Assembly (NCBI GenBank): GCA_034440615.1
Contig: JAOTOM010004669.1
Span: forward strand, 250,001 to 314,000
DNA length: 64,000 bases
Origin: Ashinkailepas kermadecensis
Lineage: Eukaryota > Arthropoda > Thecostraca > Neolepadidae
Direction of reading: 5' to 3'
Shown here: positions 38,101-51,786 of the stretch, in pieces
How positions within the stretch are numbered: position 1 is the stretch's first letter
Layout: each line of letters starts with the position of its first letter
Notes under the pieces: generated by a model
Told to the model about the DNA's origin: nothing
Seen by the model: the letters and a program-made list of their open reading frames with translations, nothing else
Database searches by the model: none
Made by a program: the position numbers and the translations under genes

Positions 38101-41100
38101 CGGGAGGTTTTTTTACCACCGTGACCGCTCGGTGTGTTCTGGCGCACTGGTCACCAGCGATGGTGTGCTGAACATCGGCTCCATCGCACTACTCCGACAC
38201 AGAGCAGCGACAGGTGCGGCATCGATCCGAGTGTGCATTAGGCACAGTTATCCACCAGCGTGCCTTTAAGCTACATCATTTAAAACTGATCCAACAAGTT
38301 TGCATACGACAGCGAGTGGGAATTAGCTTGTGAAAGGCACTGAGCGTTCAGCCACATCAATAATTGTCCTGAACCATCTCAGCTTGATTCGTGTGAGCTT
38401 TGGCTGCACCTACCCAAATAATGCTGCGGTACTCGAGCACTCACTGGACGTGAGCTTAGTACGACACATGTATAGCCGACGAGTTGAAACATCCTTTAGT
38501 GTGTGATTTTTGAAAACATCGAATTAAGAAGGACCTTGCCGAACGTCGTCGACTGAGGGGAGAGGGCGTTTAGCGACTGTCCTACATCTCATAAATTAAT
38601 GAATGTGTCGTGATGATTCCAACAACGATCGATAGCCCTGTCAGTGGACCACATTTTAACCCTACCTATAATGACAGTATTCGTAGCGTTTAAGTGACAC
38701 AATTATATAACAATGACTATGATATTCGTGGTTCAGTGATAATTTTCACTCAGAATGTTATATCAGAGCGGCATTTTCGTGTTCGAATTGGCCACCAGCT
38801 ATTCACTAGATTTATCCAGATGAATGGTGTCCCACAGGGAAGTGTTTTGAATCTACCATTATTTGCGGCAATTATTAATGATACATGTGACCTACTTTTA
38901 CCAAGCGATTGCTCTTCGTCGGCGATTTATCCATCTGGTGCAGGATATGTAGGCTGTCATCTATGTCGAGACGTATCAAGTTGGCCGTTAATAGACGTAG
39001 TGGGTCGCGGTAGCCCAGTCAGCAGGACGTTGAACTTTTGTTGGTAGGATCGTAGGTTCGAATCCCACAGCCGGTGAGATAACCGAGTCCACCAACGACC
39101 AATCAGCGTGAGAAGTTGGCGATGCTATTTGGCATAGCAGTCGAATGCGTCGCAAAATAATCCGGGGTTCTTCTTTTCTTTTCATGTGAGGTCACGTAAT
39201 GTGAAGTCTGAAATTCTGCGAAGTCACTAACCAATCTATCTCAACATTCGGTCTATATATTAGCACAATTTAAAGGGAAATGGATGACCCTGAGCTTTGC
39301 AAATTCCATGGGTACACAAGCTTGCCTTTTGGCGTCATGGTTGATGCCATAGGTCAGGTGAAGTGAAAATAGTTGGGAATTCTGCAACGGGTACCACGTT
39401 TTAACTATTTCTATCAGCAGGCCGGTTAACGGATTGTGCTGATCTAGATGGCATTTGACAGGTCTGGATATTGTGAGTCCGATCAGGAAGCAAAATGTGT
39501 TCTGATGTCCATGGCGTGACAAGTCGTATCACGCAAATACCATTTGGGAAATATCCTATTTCACAAATTCGTTGGCGTAGAGGCGGGTAGTTTTCCATTG
39601 TTGTTTGAAGCCTGTGGCGTATCAACATTTTGTGAGGCCAGAAGGCAGTTCAGCTAGTACGCACTGGCATGCATTTGTTGCCTACGCCCCATGGGGCCAG
39701 TGAGTTGCTATCAAGAGCTTCGCAGACTAGAAGGTAGAACTAGAAGCAATGCTCTATTGAATCAGATGACAGATTACTAGCCCTCCATCGGGCCGGACGT
39801 CAGCTTACGGACGCTCTGTTGAGCCGGATAGTAATTTATCCACGCTTCATTAGGTAGAACGGCGGCTTATCAACGCTTTGTTGGGCCACACGTTAGCTTG
39901 ATAACGCTTTCGTGGGCCGGGCTGCGGTCTGCTAGCGTCTTCTGTGGGGCGGAAGGTCGGTTCAGCCTCCATTGCGTCAGATATTTGCTTACCAACGTTC
40001 CATTTGTCCAGATGGTTGCTTGCCGACGCTTTGTCTGGTAGATGATGACAGTTATCCATCGATCCACGGGGCTGGAGGACAGTTTTCCAGCATTTTGTTG
40101 GGCCGGACAGCAGTTTTCCAGCATTTTGTTGGGTGTGACAGCAGTTTGCCGGCTTGTGAGGCGGGCTAGGACCGCCCCGCGGCTGTTTGGTGTCATTTTG
40201 TTGGGCCGGACAGCAGTTTGCCGGCTTGTGAGGCGGGCTAGTACCGCCTTGCGGCTGTTTGGTGTCCGAGCCGAGTATGTGTTCCATCTAGGAGACGTTT
40301 GCGGCTAAACTGGAGCCCTGAGGTGGTTTCGTTCTTGTCGTGAGGTGGGACGGCGTGGTAGCACCGGCCTGCGTGTGTGACGTGGTGTGTCGGTGAGCGG
40401 CGTCCCGCGGAAGACGATGAGGATGTTGAGGATGTTGTCGCCGACATTGACCACCAAGTGGTCGAGCCCTGGCTGGACGCGGACCGGCCGGCCGTCCAAC
40501 AAATGGCGTTATCGATTGCACCCAAGTCGGCCCGGGTGGTGTCTGGCGGTGCCATGGACTGGTGTGAGCACATCGACCGGCGACGGCAGACAGGCCGGCC
40601 GCCGCTCCGACCGCCGCCCAGACCCGGCAGCCTCCCGGTATGGCCACCGCCGCCGCCGCCGCCGCTGCCGCCGTCGCCGGCCATGTCCGGCAGCCTGGTA
40701 TGGCCGTCGCCCGCCGAGCCCGGTCTGTGGAGGTGCCGACCAGTCCTGTGAGGGAGCGTCGCAGGTGGGTCCGTCACCTGGTGGTGGCTCCTCTGATCGA
40801 CTGCCGACCCTCGGGTGGAGGTGCCGACCAGTCCTGTGAGGGAGCGTCGCAGGTGGGTCCGTCACCTGGTGGTGGCTCCTCTGATCGACTGCCGACCCTC
40901 GGGTGGAGGTGCCGACCAGTCCTGTGAGCGAGCGTCGCAGGTGGGTCCGTCACCTGGTGGTGGCTCCTCTGATCGACTGCCGACCCTCGGACTTGCTGCT
41001 CTTCTGGCAGCCACTCCGTGCTGCTGGCCGTCGCTGTCTCCCTGAGTACAGTCGGTTGCCCCGAGCTGTACGACTGACGGCCGCTGTCCTACTGACCGTC

Positions 41101-44100
41101 AGCATCTCGCTGACTATCTGCTGCACCGGGCTGTGTGACTGACGGCCGCTGTCCTACCGACCGTCAGCATCTCCCTGATTATCTGCCGCCCCGGGCTGTG
41201 CGACTGATGACCGCTGTCCTACTGACCGTCAGCATCTCCCTGACTATCTGCCGCCCCGGGCTGTGCGACTGATAACCGCTGTCCTACTGACCGTCAGTGT
41301 CTCCCTGACTGTCTGCCGCCCCGGGCTGTGTGACTGATGGCCGCTGTCCTATCGACCGTCAGCATCTCCCTGATTATCTGCCGCCCCGGGCTGTGCGACT
41401 GATGACCGCTGTCCTACTGACCGTCAGCATCTCCCTGACTGTCTGCCGCCCCGAGCTGTGTGATTGACGGCCGCTGTCCTACTGACCGTCAGCATCTCCC
41501 TGACTATCTGCCGCCCCGGGCTGTGCGACTGATAACCGCTGTCCTACTGACCGTCAGTGTCTCCCTGACTGTCTGCCGCCCCGGGCTGTGCGACTGATGA
41601 CCGCTGTCCTACTGACCGTCAGCATCTCCCTGACTGTCTGCCGCCCCGGGCTGTGCGACTGATGACCGCTGTCCTACTGACCGTCAGCATCTCCCTGACT
41701 GTCTGCCGCCCCGGGCTGTGCGACTGATAACCGCTGTCCTACTGACCGTCAGTGTCTCCCTGACTGTCTGCCGCCCCGGGCTGTGTGACTGACGGCCGCT
41801 GTCCTACTAACCGTCAGCATCTCCCTGACTATCTGCCGCCCCGGGCTGTGCGACTGATGTCCGCTGTCCTATTGACCGTCAGCATCTCCCTGACTGTCTG
41901 CCGCCCCGGGCTGTGCGACTGATGACCGCTGTCCTATTGACCGTCAGTATCTCCCTGACTGTCTGCCGCCCCGAGCTGTGTGATTGACGGCCGCTGTCCT
42001 ACTGACCGTCAGCATCTCCCTGACTGTCTGCCGCCCCGAGCTGTGTGATTGACGGCCGCTGTCCTACTGACCGTCAGCATCTCCCTGACTGTCTGCCGCC
42101 CCGGGCTGTGCGACTGATGACCGCTGTCCTACTGACCGTCAGTATCTCCCTGACTGTCTGCCGCCCCGGGCTGTGCGACTGATGTCCGCTGTCCTACTGA
42201 CCGTCAGTATCTCCCTGACTGTCTGCCGCCCGGGCTGTGCGACTGATGTCCGCTGTCCTATTGACCGTCAGTATCTCCCTGACTGTCTGCCGCCCCGGGC
42301 TGTGCGACTGATGTCCGCTGTCTATTGACCGTCAGTATCTCCTGACTGTCTGCCGCCCCGAGCTGTGTGATTGACGGCCGCTTCCTCTGACCGTGTATTC
42401 CTGACTGTCGCCCCGGGCTGTGCGACTGATGTCCGCTGTCCTACTGACCGTCAGTATCTCCCTGACTGTCTGCCGCCCGGGCTGTGCGACTGATGTCCGC
42501 TGTCCTATTGACCGTCAGTATCTCCCTGACTATCTGCCTCCCCGGGCTGTGCGATTGACGGCGCGCCGTGGTGGTCAGTCCATCGGGCAGTGCGGGCAGG
42601 CACTGCTCTCTCCAATCCACCTGGTCGATAGATACACTATTAATGATTCCACCGGTGTCGTCTGCTGCTTGCCGCGCCCGCTTGAGAGCACTCTCCGGGT
42701 TGTCCCAGGGAATTATGTTCCCGTTATAATGCGTGCATAGCTGTCGTGGTTGAAAAGGATAACTGGACTTTTGGGCGCCATCAAATAAGTTCTGAAGTCC
42801 ATTACTTGCATGTCACCACAGAAAGTGTCGGCCTTTCTCAGTGGTTGACAATGCCTGTAGACTTTTAGCCTCCAGTCAGTGTCGTTGCAAATGACGGCTC
42901 GCCAGGAATTGTCTGTAGACGGAGCTGGAGCGTTGTTGCAAACGAGACAGCTGAAAAGGAATTGTCTGCACGTGGAATTGGGGCGCTGGGGAAAATGACG
43001 GCTCGCCAGGAATTGTCTGCAGACTGAACTGGGACCTTGTTGCAAATGAGCGTTCGGCGATAATTTTCGGGAGACGGAGCTGGGGTATTGTTGCAACTAA
43101 ACGGTCGGCGATAATATCCTTGAGACGGAACTGGGGCTTTGCTGCAAATGAGACAGCTCGGCAGGAATCGTCTGCAGACGGAGCTGGAGAGTGTTGACGC
43201 CGTTTTCACAGATTCCAAACAGGACGTTAGTGTTGCAGTCGTCATGCCCTAGTTGGTCGCGTCACGCCTGTCTTCTAGTTCGGAAGTACGTGGCTGGGAT
43301 CGCACAGACCCCACGCTGCCTCTAAAGCAGGTGCCAATTTGTTCGGCCTCTAGCCATCTGGAGGGTGGCGACTGGTTGCGAAGAAGCGGAAGACTGAGGC
43401 ACCAATAATCGCCATCATACCTGCTCTGAATGGGCACATACCCCAGTGGCTGCGTAGGAGTGGCTGGCTAAATGAACTGACGGTGGCCAATGTTCAACAT
43501 GTTGTATTATATGGGCACCAGAAGCCTTACGCTGAATAAAGAACTGGTGAAAGAGTTTTTTTTTATGTTGCTTACTCGGGTCGATCCGCCGAAGGAGCTC
43601 GGTTTTCTGAGGGCATCGTCTCACACGAAGTGAAGGGTCTATGCAATGTATGCGAAGCAAAACGTGGTGAAATGAAAGGAGGGTGAAGAATGGATGCATC
43701 GTATCAGTGAGCCCGGTTTGATGAATGACTGCTCGAATGCGCGACATCGGGTACGCTACGTCGCATTGCCCAAGTGATCCTACAATGCTGTTGTAACCGA
43801 GGAGATAAGTTGCGCGAAGCGATAAGAATAGATGCACCTGCTATAGTTATATCGTATGCGAGCCACGGGCGGCAGATTAGACGAACACGTGCTACCTACT
43901 TGTGTTATCACGATTGCACGAAAATGACTATCGCAATTTTACTGGGAGTTCAGAATGTAGAACCTTGTAAATCAAACATGTGTCGAAATGTGTAATGAGC
44001 TGCCGTGCTGTACGCGCTTCCTACTGCTGTGAGGCATCAGATACATGGTCGTGTGTACTCCCACGGGACAACAACGTGGCAGCCAGGTGGAACGTTCTCC

Positions 44101-47100
44101 GAGGACGTGCGATCGAGGTACGGGTGGCGCCGCCTGTTGCGTAAGCCCAGGACCGGTAGTGAGTGTGAGATGTGACCATGACCAGTAGTTGCTAGACCTT
44201 GACCATGGGGACGAGTGGTCTAGGGGTAAGATGCTCGTCTCGCAATCGAAAGATTGTGGGTTCGAATCTCACCTGTCGCTACTCTTCGCCCGCGACCAAT
44301 CGGCGTGAGAGATTGGCGACGCTATATGACTCGACGGTCGACGTGTCGTAAAACCAATAACCAACCAAGACCTTGACCATGCCAAGGATCTGCGGAAGAA
44401 TGCCGAGTTGCAAAGATGCTGGGCATTCAGCGGATGAATTAATATACCTATGTAAAGCTGTGTAAGTCCCTTTTGTAAGATTTCCATCATCCGTCCCTGA
44501 CGTTACACCTAGGGTGGGCCAAATAATATATTTTATTTATTGTTCCCAAGGTTGTGTATGAACGATTCGACATGGTAGTGCGGCGAGGACTCTTATCCAA
44601 CACTCAAGCTGAAGCAACTGTTATTGTGAGCCACTCGAGCTTTTCTTTGGTGTGAACTTCGGCGTTGGATGAAGTTTTGTCCTGAGCGAAATTCTGTGAC
44701 GCACGAACTTCTAACATGTGCGAACGTATTTAACACCACTTTTTAACAGAGTGTGTGCAACATGAGGCGGCCCAGTGTGTATTTACTATGGCATGCGGCT
44801 AACTATTGGTTGGTTGGTTGGTTATTGGTTTTACGACACATCGACCGTTGAGTCATGTAGCGTCGCCAATCTCTCACGCCGATTGGCCGCGGGCGAAGAG
44901 TAGCGACAGGTGAGACTCGTGCAGCACGATGTAGTATCGTGCAGCACGATGTAGTACCGTGCCCCCGGCTTGCAGAGAGCAACTAATATGCTGTTTTGGG
45001 TGAGAGGCGTCGTCGTTTACAATCGGTTTTTTTTTGGCACGACGCGCGTGCTGTAAAAACCGGACTGTTTTTGTTCAACAAATACGGTTTATTGTGGTCT
45101 ACTACCCATGGCAGCATATCGGGGTTGCACTGCGTTAATATGTAGGCAGTCTCGCAGATGTGCATCAAGGATGCTGCAAGGAGACTTAGTGAAAGTTCAG
45201 ACGGAATCATAACTATGCTCAGTGATGGGACCATTCGTTTTAGCCATCAGCCCTGCTTACATCAAATTAAGCCACCCTAACCCTTCATCCATCTTTATCA
45301 TTTTGTCTCCATGATCCTCTTAGCCATTTCGTTATGGGCGCTGTATAACCAATGCAGTTGATGCGCCCAAAAACCCTAATAACTAACTAACTAACTCTTG
45401 CCATTGGTTCCTTCATGCTATATTTGTAAAAGGGATATTCGAATGGCCAACGAACTGCCTTTGACAATGTTGTATCCAGGTGGAACTTTTGTCGTTACGA
45501 ACTGGCGATTCTTCAAAGTGTCCAATGATGCCACTTCTTTGAATGTATGTGACTGTAGGTTGTACCCGAAATATACTACGGTCTATCACACTTTTCCAAC
45601 ATTGTAAGGAAAGTTATTTAAGAAGTACATGCTGTGTATCGCAATAATGCCTTGCATACAGCAAGCACCGAATGACCGAATGTGTATCCTTTACGAACAT
45701 CCATCCTATGCGAACCTTCCGCTCATTATAATATTTTCCGGACGATCTTTTGTCATATACGAAACCTTTCCACGTACCAATCTTATGTGGACGAAATTAT
45801 GCCCTACAAACTTCTGCGTTTACCAATGCTGCAACACGATCCTTTATCTGACAAGCTTGCCAACGAGCCTTTCTCGTGAAGCCAACACTAGTCCTATGTC
45901 TAGTATTAGCTCGGCTTATATTGTCTATGGTGCACACTGGATATTTTGCACCCGAAAGGCATTGTGGACCCCGGGGTCGTGAGACAGATCTCCACTCGTG
46001 CCAAGGCGCCGGAACAGATCGGCATGACTCTCTGGTCGAACTTTTGTCAGGAGCAAACTTTTGTCTGAACTGACTTCTTCGCTGAAACTGTACCCCATAC
46101 GAACTTTACGAACCTCTGCTTGGTGAGTTTTTTTTTCGTGTACAAAATCTTCCTCCAGAACCGTGTCTATATAAACTTTTGACAGCCTCCATCTGATATT
46201 ACCAAACAAAAAAAAGCGTGCCTCACGAGCACCTTGGAGGCGTGCCCCGATGCAGCTGAATAGGAACGTTGTTGTGAATACTTATATAGCGGCAATTTCC
46301 TCTTCTCGATAGTTCAGTTTGTCTCCTCAATGTTTTCATTGAGAAAACAAACTGATCTCCTTCCCCGTCGTCACTCCAACTCCACAAGCTCGTGTGGTGC
46401 ATTAACTGTGCGGAATACAATGTTTTTAAAATAAAACAGCAAGTGACCATACCATTTTCGGAATACAGCATGGACCTGAAGCGATTACCAGATTTCGGTG
46501 AAATATCGTTGAAATGTGACTTGCCTAAAATGAAATTACCTCTTAGTTTTTCCATGATACCTCCGGATATTTTTGGTATCGAATTTCGCATGTTCTCGTT
46601 TTGCTGAGTTTGTTGTTTTCCATCTCTGAAATTGTGCAACTGATGGACATTCTAACACCTACATATAGTAAAACGTTCACCCACATAGCGTTGCAGATTC
46701 TTTTATTGTCAAACCTTGTATCTCGGAAACCTGCGATCTACCTATGTTGCGCGCATGCTAGGTATATGACTTGTTATGACTGTATCCATGTCTCTTCTTT
46801 GTGATACACTCCTCTGTCTTGCTCAGCCATATCTCGCTTTAGCCTCACCTGCCGTGTTCTTCGTTCGCTTGTCACGTACTTCCCCGACATGCCAAGCCCT
46901 ACCCTGTGTCCCGCCCCGTCTATGGTGAAATGTTCGCCAACTTGCCCTGACCTGACCTACCCTGTCCTGCCCCGTCGTATAGTGAAATGTTCGCCAACTT
47001 GCCCTGACCTGACCTGTCATGTCCTGTCCCGTCGTATAGTGAAATGTTCGCCAACTTGCCCTGACCTGACCTACCCTGTCCTGCCCCGTCGTATAGTGAA

Positions 47101-50100
47101 ATGTTCGCCAACTTGCCCTGACCTGACCTGTCATGTCCTGTCCCGTCGTATAGTGAAATGTTCGCCAACTTGCCCTGACCTGACCTACCCTGTCCTGCCC
47201 CGTCGTATAGTGAAATGTTCGCCAACTTGCCCTGACCTGACCTACCCTGTCCTGCCCCGTCGTATAGTGAAATGTTCGCCAACTTGCCCTGACCTGACCT
47301 ACCCTGTCCTGCCCCGTCGTATAGTGAAATGTTCGCCAACTTGCCCTGACCTGACCTACCCTGTCCTGCCCCGTCGTATAGTGAAATGTTCGCCAACTTG
47401 CCTGACCTGACCTACCCTGTGTCCCGCCCTGTCTATGGTGAAATGTTCGCCAACTTGCCCTGACCTGACCTACCCTGTCCTGCCCCGTCGTATAGTGAAA
47501 TGTTCGCCAACTTGCCCTGACCTGACCTACCCTGTCCTGCCCCGTCGTATAGTGAAATGTTCGCCAACTTGCCCTGACCTGACCTACCCTGTCCTGCCCC
47601 GTCGTATAGTGAAATGTTCGCCAACTTGCCCTGACCTGACCTACCCTGTGTCCCGCCCCGTCTATGGTGAAATGTTCGCCAACTTGCCCGGACCTGACCT
47701 ACCCTGTCCTGCCCCGTCGTATAGTGAAATGTTCGCCAACTTGCCCTGACTGACCTACCCTGTCCTGCCCCGTCGTATAGTGAAATGTTCGCCAACTTGC
47801 CCTGACCTGACCTACCCTGTCCTGCCCCGTCGTATACTGAAATGTTCGCCAACTTGCCCTGACCTGACCTACCCTGTCCTGCCCCGTCGTATAGTGAAAT
47901 GTTCGCCAACTTGCCCTGACCTGACCTACCCTGTGTCCCGCCCCGTCTATGGTGAAATGTTCGCCAACTTGCCCTGACCTGACCTACCCTGTCCTGCCCC
48001 GTCGTATAGTGAAATGTTCGCCAACTTGCCCTGACCTGACCTGTCATGTCCTGTCCGTCGTATAGTGAAATGTTCGCCAACTTGCCCTGACCTGACCTAC
48101 CCTGTCCTGCCCCGTCGTATAGTGAAATGTTCGCCAACTTGCCCTGACCTGACCTACCCTGTCCTGCCCCGTCGTATAGTGAAATGTTCGCCAACTTGCC
48201 CTGACCTGACCTACCCTGTCCTGCCCCGTCGTATAGTGAAATGTTCGCCAACTTGCCCTGACCTGACCTACCCTGTCCTGCCCCGTCGTATAGTGAAATG
48301 TTCGCCAACTTGCCCTGACCTGACCTGTCTGTCCTGCCCCGTCGTATAGTGAAATGTTCGCCAATTTACCCTAACCTGACCTGTCACGTCCTGCCCCGTC
48401 GTATAGTGAAATGTTCGCCAATTTACCCTAACCTGACCTGTCATGTCCTGTCCCGTCGTAGGGTGAAATGTTCGCCAATTTACCATAACCTGACCTGTCA
48501 TGTCCTGTCCCGTCGTAGGGTGAAATGTTCGCCAATTTACCCTAACCTGACCTGTCATGTCCTGTCCCGTCGTAGGGTGAAATGTTCGCCAATTTGCCTT
48601 GACCTCGGTCTGCCCTCTCCTGCTCTAACGTGACCTGACCTGACTCTACAGGCAATCGTTTGGCGACAGTTCACATAGCACACCGTCGTCTGTGTCGTCC
48701 ACCAACAGCAGCCAGGACTCTCTGCACAAACACGGCGTCGTCAAGAAGCGTGGCTTCAAGTCGTCACTCGGCAGGTTCTTCAGCAAGAAGGAGAAGGTGA
48801 GTGCACCTACCTCTGGCGGTGTGGGCTGGGCAGAATGCTGGACACAGCCAGACTGTCCCCCTCCCCTCCCCTCCCCTCCCTTACGCCATAGGACATCGTT
48901 ACAGCGACCTCGCGTTCACTTATGTGTTCCCAGAATTCTGCAAATCCTTGTCATGCCAGCGTATACGAGGAATCAGGGTGATAATGAAGGCATCATTGAT
49001 GATGATGATGAAGGCATCAGTGGTGATAATGAAGGCATCAGTGAGCGATATGTTGGAAGAGTTCAGGGTAGACTCGCTACATCCACACCCAGGAAATGGT
49101 GCACATACGGTGGAGCCTCACACACTGACACGGTAAATATTGCTTATTTAGCATGTTGCACACCAAAGCGGATATGGAAAGACTAAACACTTGATACTCG
49201 GGCACAGCTTCCTGTTTTACTCTTCATAGGCCCAACACGTGAATGCTGGGTTTTTGTGTTTTTTCGTATTGTCTGGGAATAACTGTCTGTGCCTTTAGTT
49301 GATGTGATTAAAAACCGTTTTGTTGGGTTCATTGATCTTCCGCGCAATGATTCGGCAACCACATGAGATCAGTGTACAACGACTGTGTGCGTATCCTGCA
49401 CTTCTCTCTCAGTATCGTGCGGACACTGAGATAATACAGTATATTACGTTCCATGGACTTCCATGGTGTGCCGGTCTACTCTAGCCGCAGGCAGGTCCTC
49501 AGGGTTCAATTTGTTTTGCGTTCACTCTCAGTTTTTCTTTTTTTATTAACACACTGTTATCAGCACTGAACAGTGTCCCTATCGGACAGGCGCCTAGTTA
49601 TCAGCACTGAACAGTGTCCCTGTCTGACAGAGGCGCCTAGTTATCAGCACTGAACATTTGCCCTGTCTGACAGAGAACTGAACGGCCCTGTCTGACAGAG
49701 GCGCCTTGTTATCAGCACTGAACAGTGTCCCTGTCTGACAGAGGCGCCTAGTTATTAGCACTGAACAGTGTCCCTGTCTGACAGAGGCGCCTAGTTATCA
49801 GCACTGAACAGTGTCCCTGTCTGACAGAGGCGCCTAGTTATCAACACTGAACAGTGTCCCTGTCTGACAGAGGCGCCTAGTTATCAGCACTGAACATTTG
49901 CCCTGTCTGACAGAGGCGCCTTGTTATCAGCGCTGGACAGTGTCCCTGTCTGACAGAGGCGCCTAGTTATCAGCACTGAACAGTGTCCCTGTCTGACAGA
50001 GGCGCCTAGTTATCAGCACTGAACAGTGTCCCTGTCTGACAGAGGCGCCTAGTTATCAGCACTGAACAGTGTCCCTGTCTGACAGAGGCGCCTAGATATC

Positions 50101-51721
50101 AACACTGAACAGTGTCCCTGTCTGATAGAGGCGCCTAGTTATCAACACTGAACAGTGTCCCTGTCTGATAGAGGCGCCTAGTTATCAACACTGAACAGTG
50201 TCCCTGTCTGACAGAGGCGCCTAGTTATCAGCACTGAACAGTGTCCCTGTCGGACAGAGGCGCCTAGTGTGTGCATCGGCAGTAGTTGGTCGGACCTGTG
50301 AGCCGGCAATGATGGTATCAACAGCTTTGGCCATGTGGCGATCCCACCATTGACCTCTATATATAACTAGACGGCCGACTCGCCGCCCACTGCACGCTCC
50401 GCTTCCTATTCCGGCCGGTCCCGGCTGGAGCAGCGGTATATGGGCAAAAGATCGAGCGCGCCGCCCGCTTCTATGCATTTCGGCCCTGGAATGAAATGTT
50501 GTGAAATGAAAAGTTGTGGATATATTTTGATTAAAAAAAAAAATAGTTCAAAATGATGCTGGGTTCACGATGAGCAGATGGAAACGAAAACATCTTGTAA
50601 AATATTGTAATCGTGCTTTGAGGTCTAACTTCTATCATCGTTTTTCCAGCTTTGTGCGGTATTCGGCATGTGTACCCCATGTAGTTAAGATCCCGGATAC
50701 CCGATAAACACTTGCGAAGTAACTCTGGGGATGTTTGTAGTTATCTAATCTACTAATCAGGGGCGGATCCAGGAATTTTCATGGGGGAGGGGTATTTGTC
50801 TGGGGGCGCCATTTCTTAGGAGGTGCACCCTGCGAAAATACCTGAATGGGCGCCTTCGGCCGAAAATCCGTTTAGCGGGGGAGGGAGCGTGCACTTGAGC
50901 ACACTTGAGGGGTGCTTCTAGCTGAAAAATATGAGGGGGAGCACTCGAGCCATCCCGGAGGGGCGCGGGTTCCAAATTTCATGGGGACATGTCCATGAAT
51001 CCGCCGGCCATCCCTGAATCCACACGACCATCCTGCAGGGCACGGGTTGACGCTCAGGCAGGGTGTTGCTTTATATACTTTCGAGGGAGCAAGTGCCCCA
51101 TCAATGGTGGCTTTGCCCCCCCCCCCCCCGCCAATAATTTCAAGCTTTAACATGGGATCCTATGGAGTGTGATCCCCAATCAATTTGGACCTGCCCATTG
51201 CCTTCATGTATTTTGCCCCCCGCCCGAATAATTTTCAGAAATCAACATCCGGGCGCTCAGGACTTCCTCTTTAATTGTAGTTCTTTCTATCAGTCCGGGA
51301 CCTCTTCCAAGGGCGTACCCAAGAGGGCAGGCGCAGATCCAGGATTTGTCATGGAAGGGGCATGTCTGGAGCCACTGGATGAGCCCCCAGGGGTGCATTC
51401 AGCTGAAAATTTCGAGAGGGGCGCACTCGAGGGTCTTGGAAGGGAGACTTCGGTTGAAAATTCAAGGGGGTGCACGCAATGATTCTCAGGGACACATTTT
51501 CGTCTAGATTGGCGCCTTTAGCTTAAAAATTAGAAAGGGTTGCACTCGAGCCTCACTGTAGGACCACTTTTCCTGGTAAGATGGGCGCCACCTTGCCATG
51601 AGCGGACACATGTCCCCTGTGCCCTATGTATCTGTCTCTGCAAGGGGATGAACGGCAGGGACGCGACAGATCGGAGTACAGGCTTAAAGGGGAATAGATG
51701 ATGTGGGTTTTGCTTGGTATA

Positions 51722-51786
<65 letters not shown>

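Larger units (their letters stand above)
37252..39780 (+). other. Intron 14, left part
   Basis: This is unique sequence apart from a non-LTR reverse-transcriptase fragment (38694-38960) followed at once by a tRNA-headed SINE (38996-39185). No liprin exon was recognised. Confidence 0.45.
43191..46895 (+). other. Intron 14, right part: unique sequence plus SINEs
   Basis: SINE copies lie at 44208-44367 (+) and 44806-44919 (-), and an element tail at 45309-45395. Open frames at 43415-43837 (-) and 46223-46639 (-), about 140 codons each, have no motif I recognise. Confidence 0.5.

Noticed and set aside
43415..43837. 140-codon minus-strand frame, and a similar one at 46223-46639
   Set aside because: There is no motif, no GC3 bias and no splice or promoter context. 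The length is within chance for this much sequence.
47433..48308. Minus-strand open frame of 291 codons
   Set aside because: It is a translation of the 57-bp minisatellite. Both strands are open and units vary without regard to codon position.
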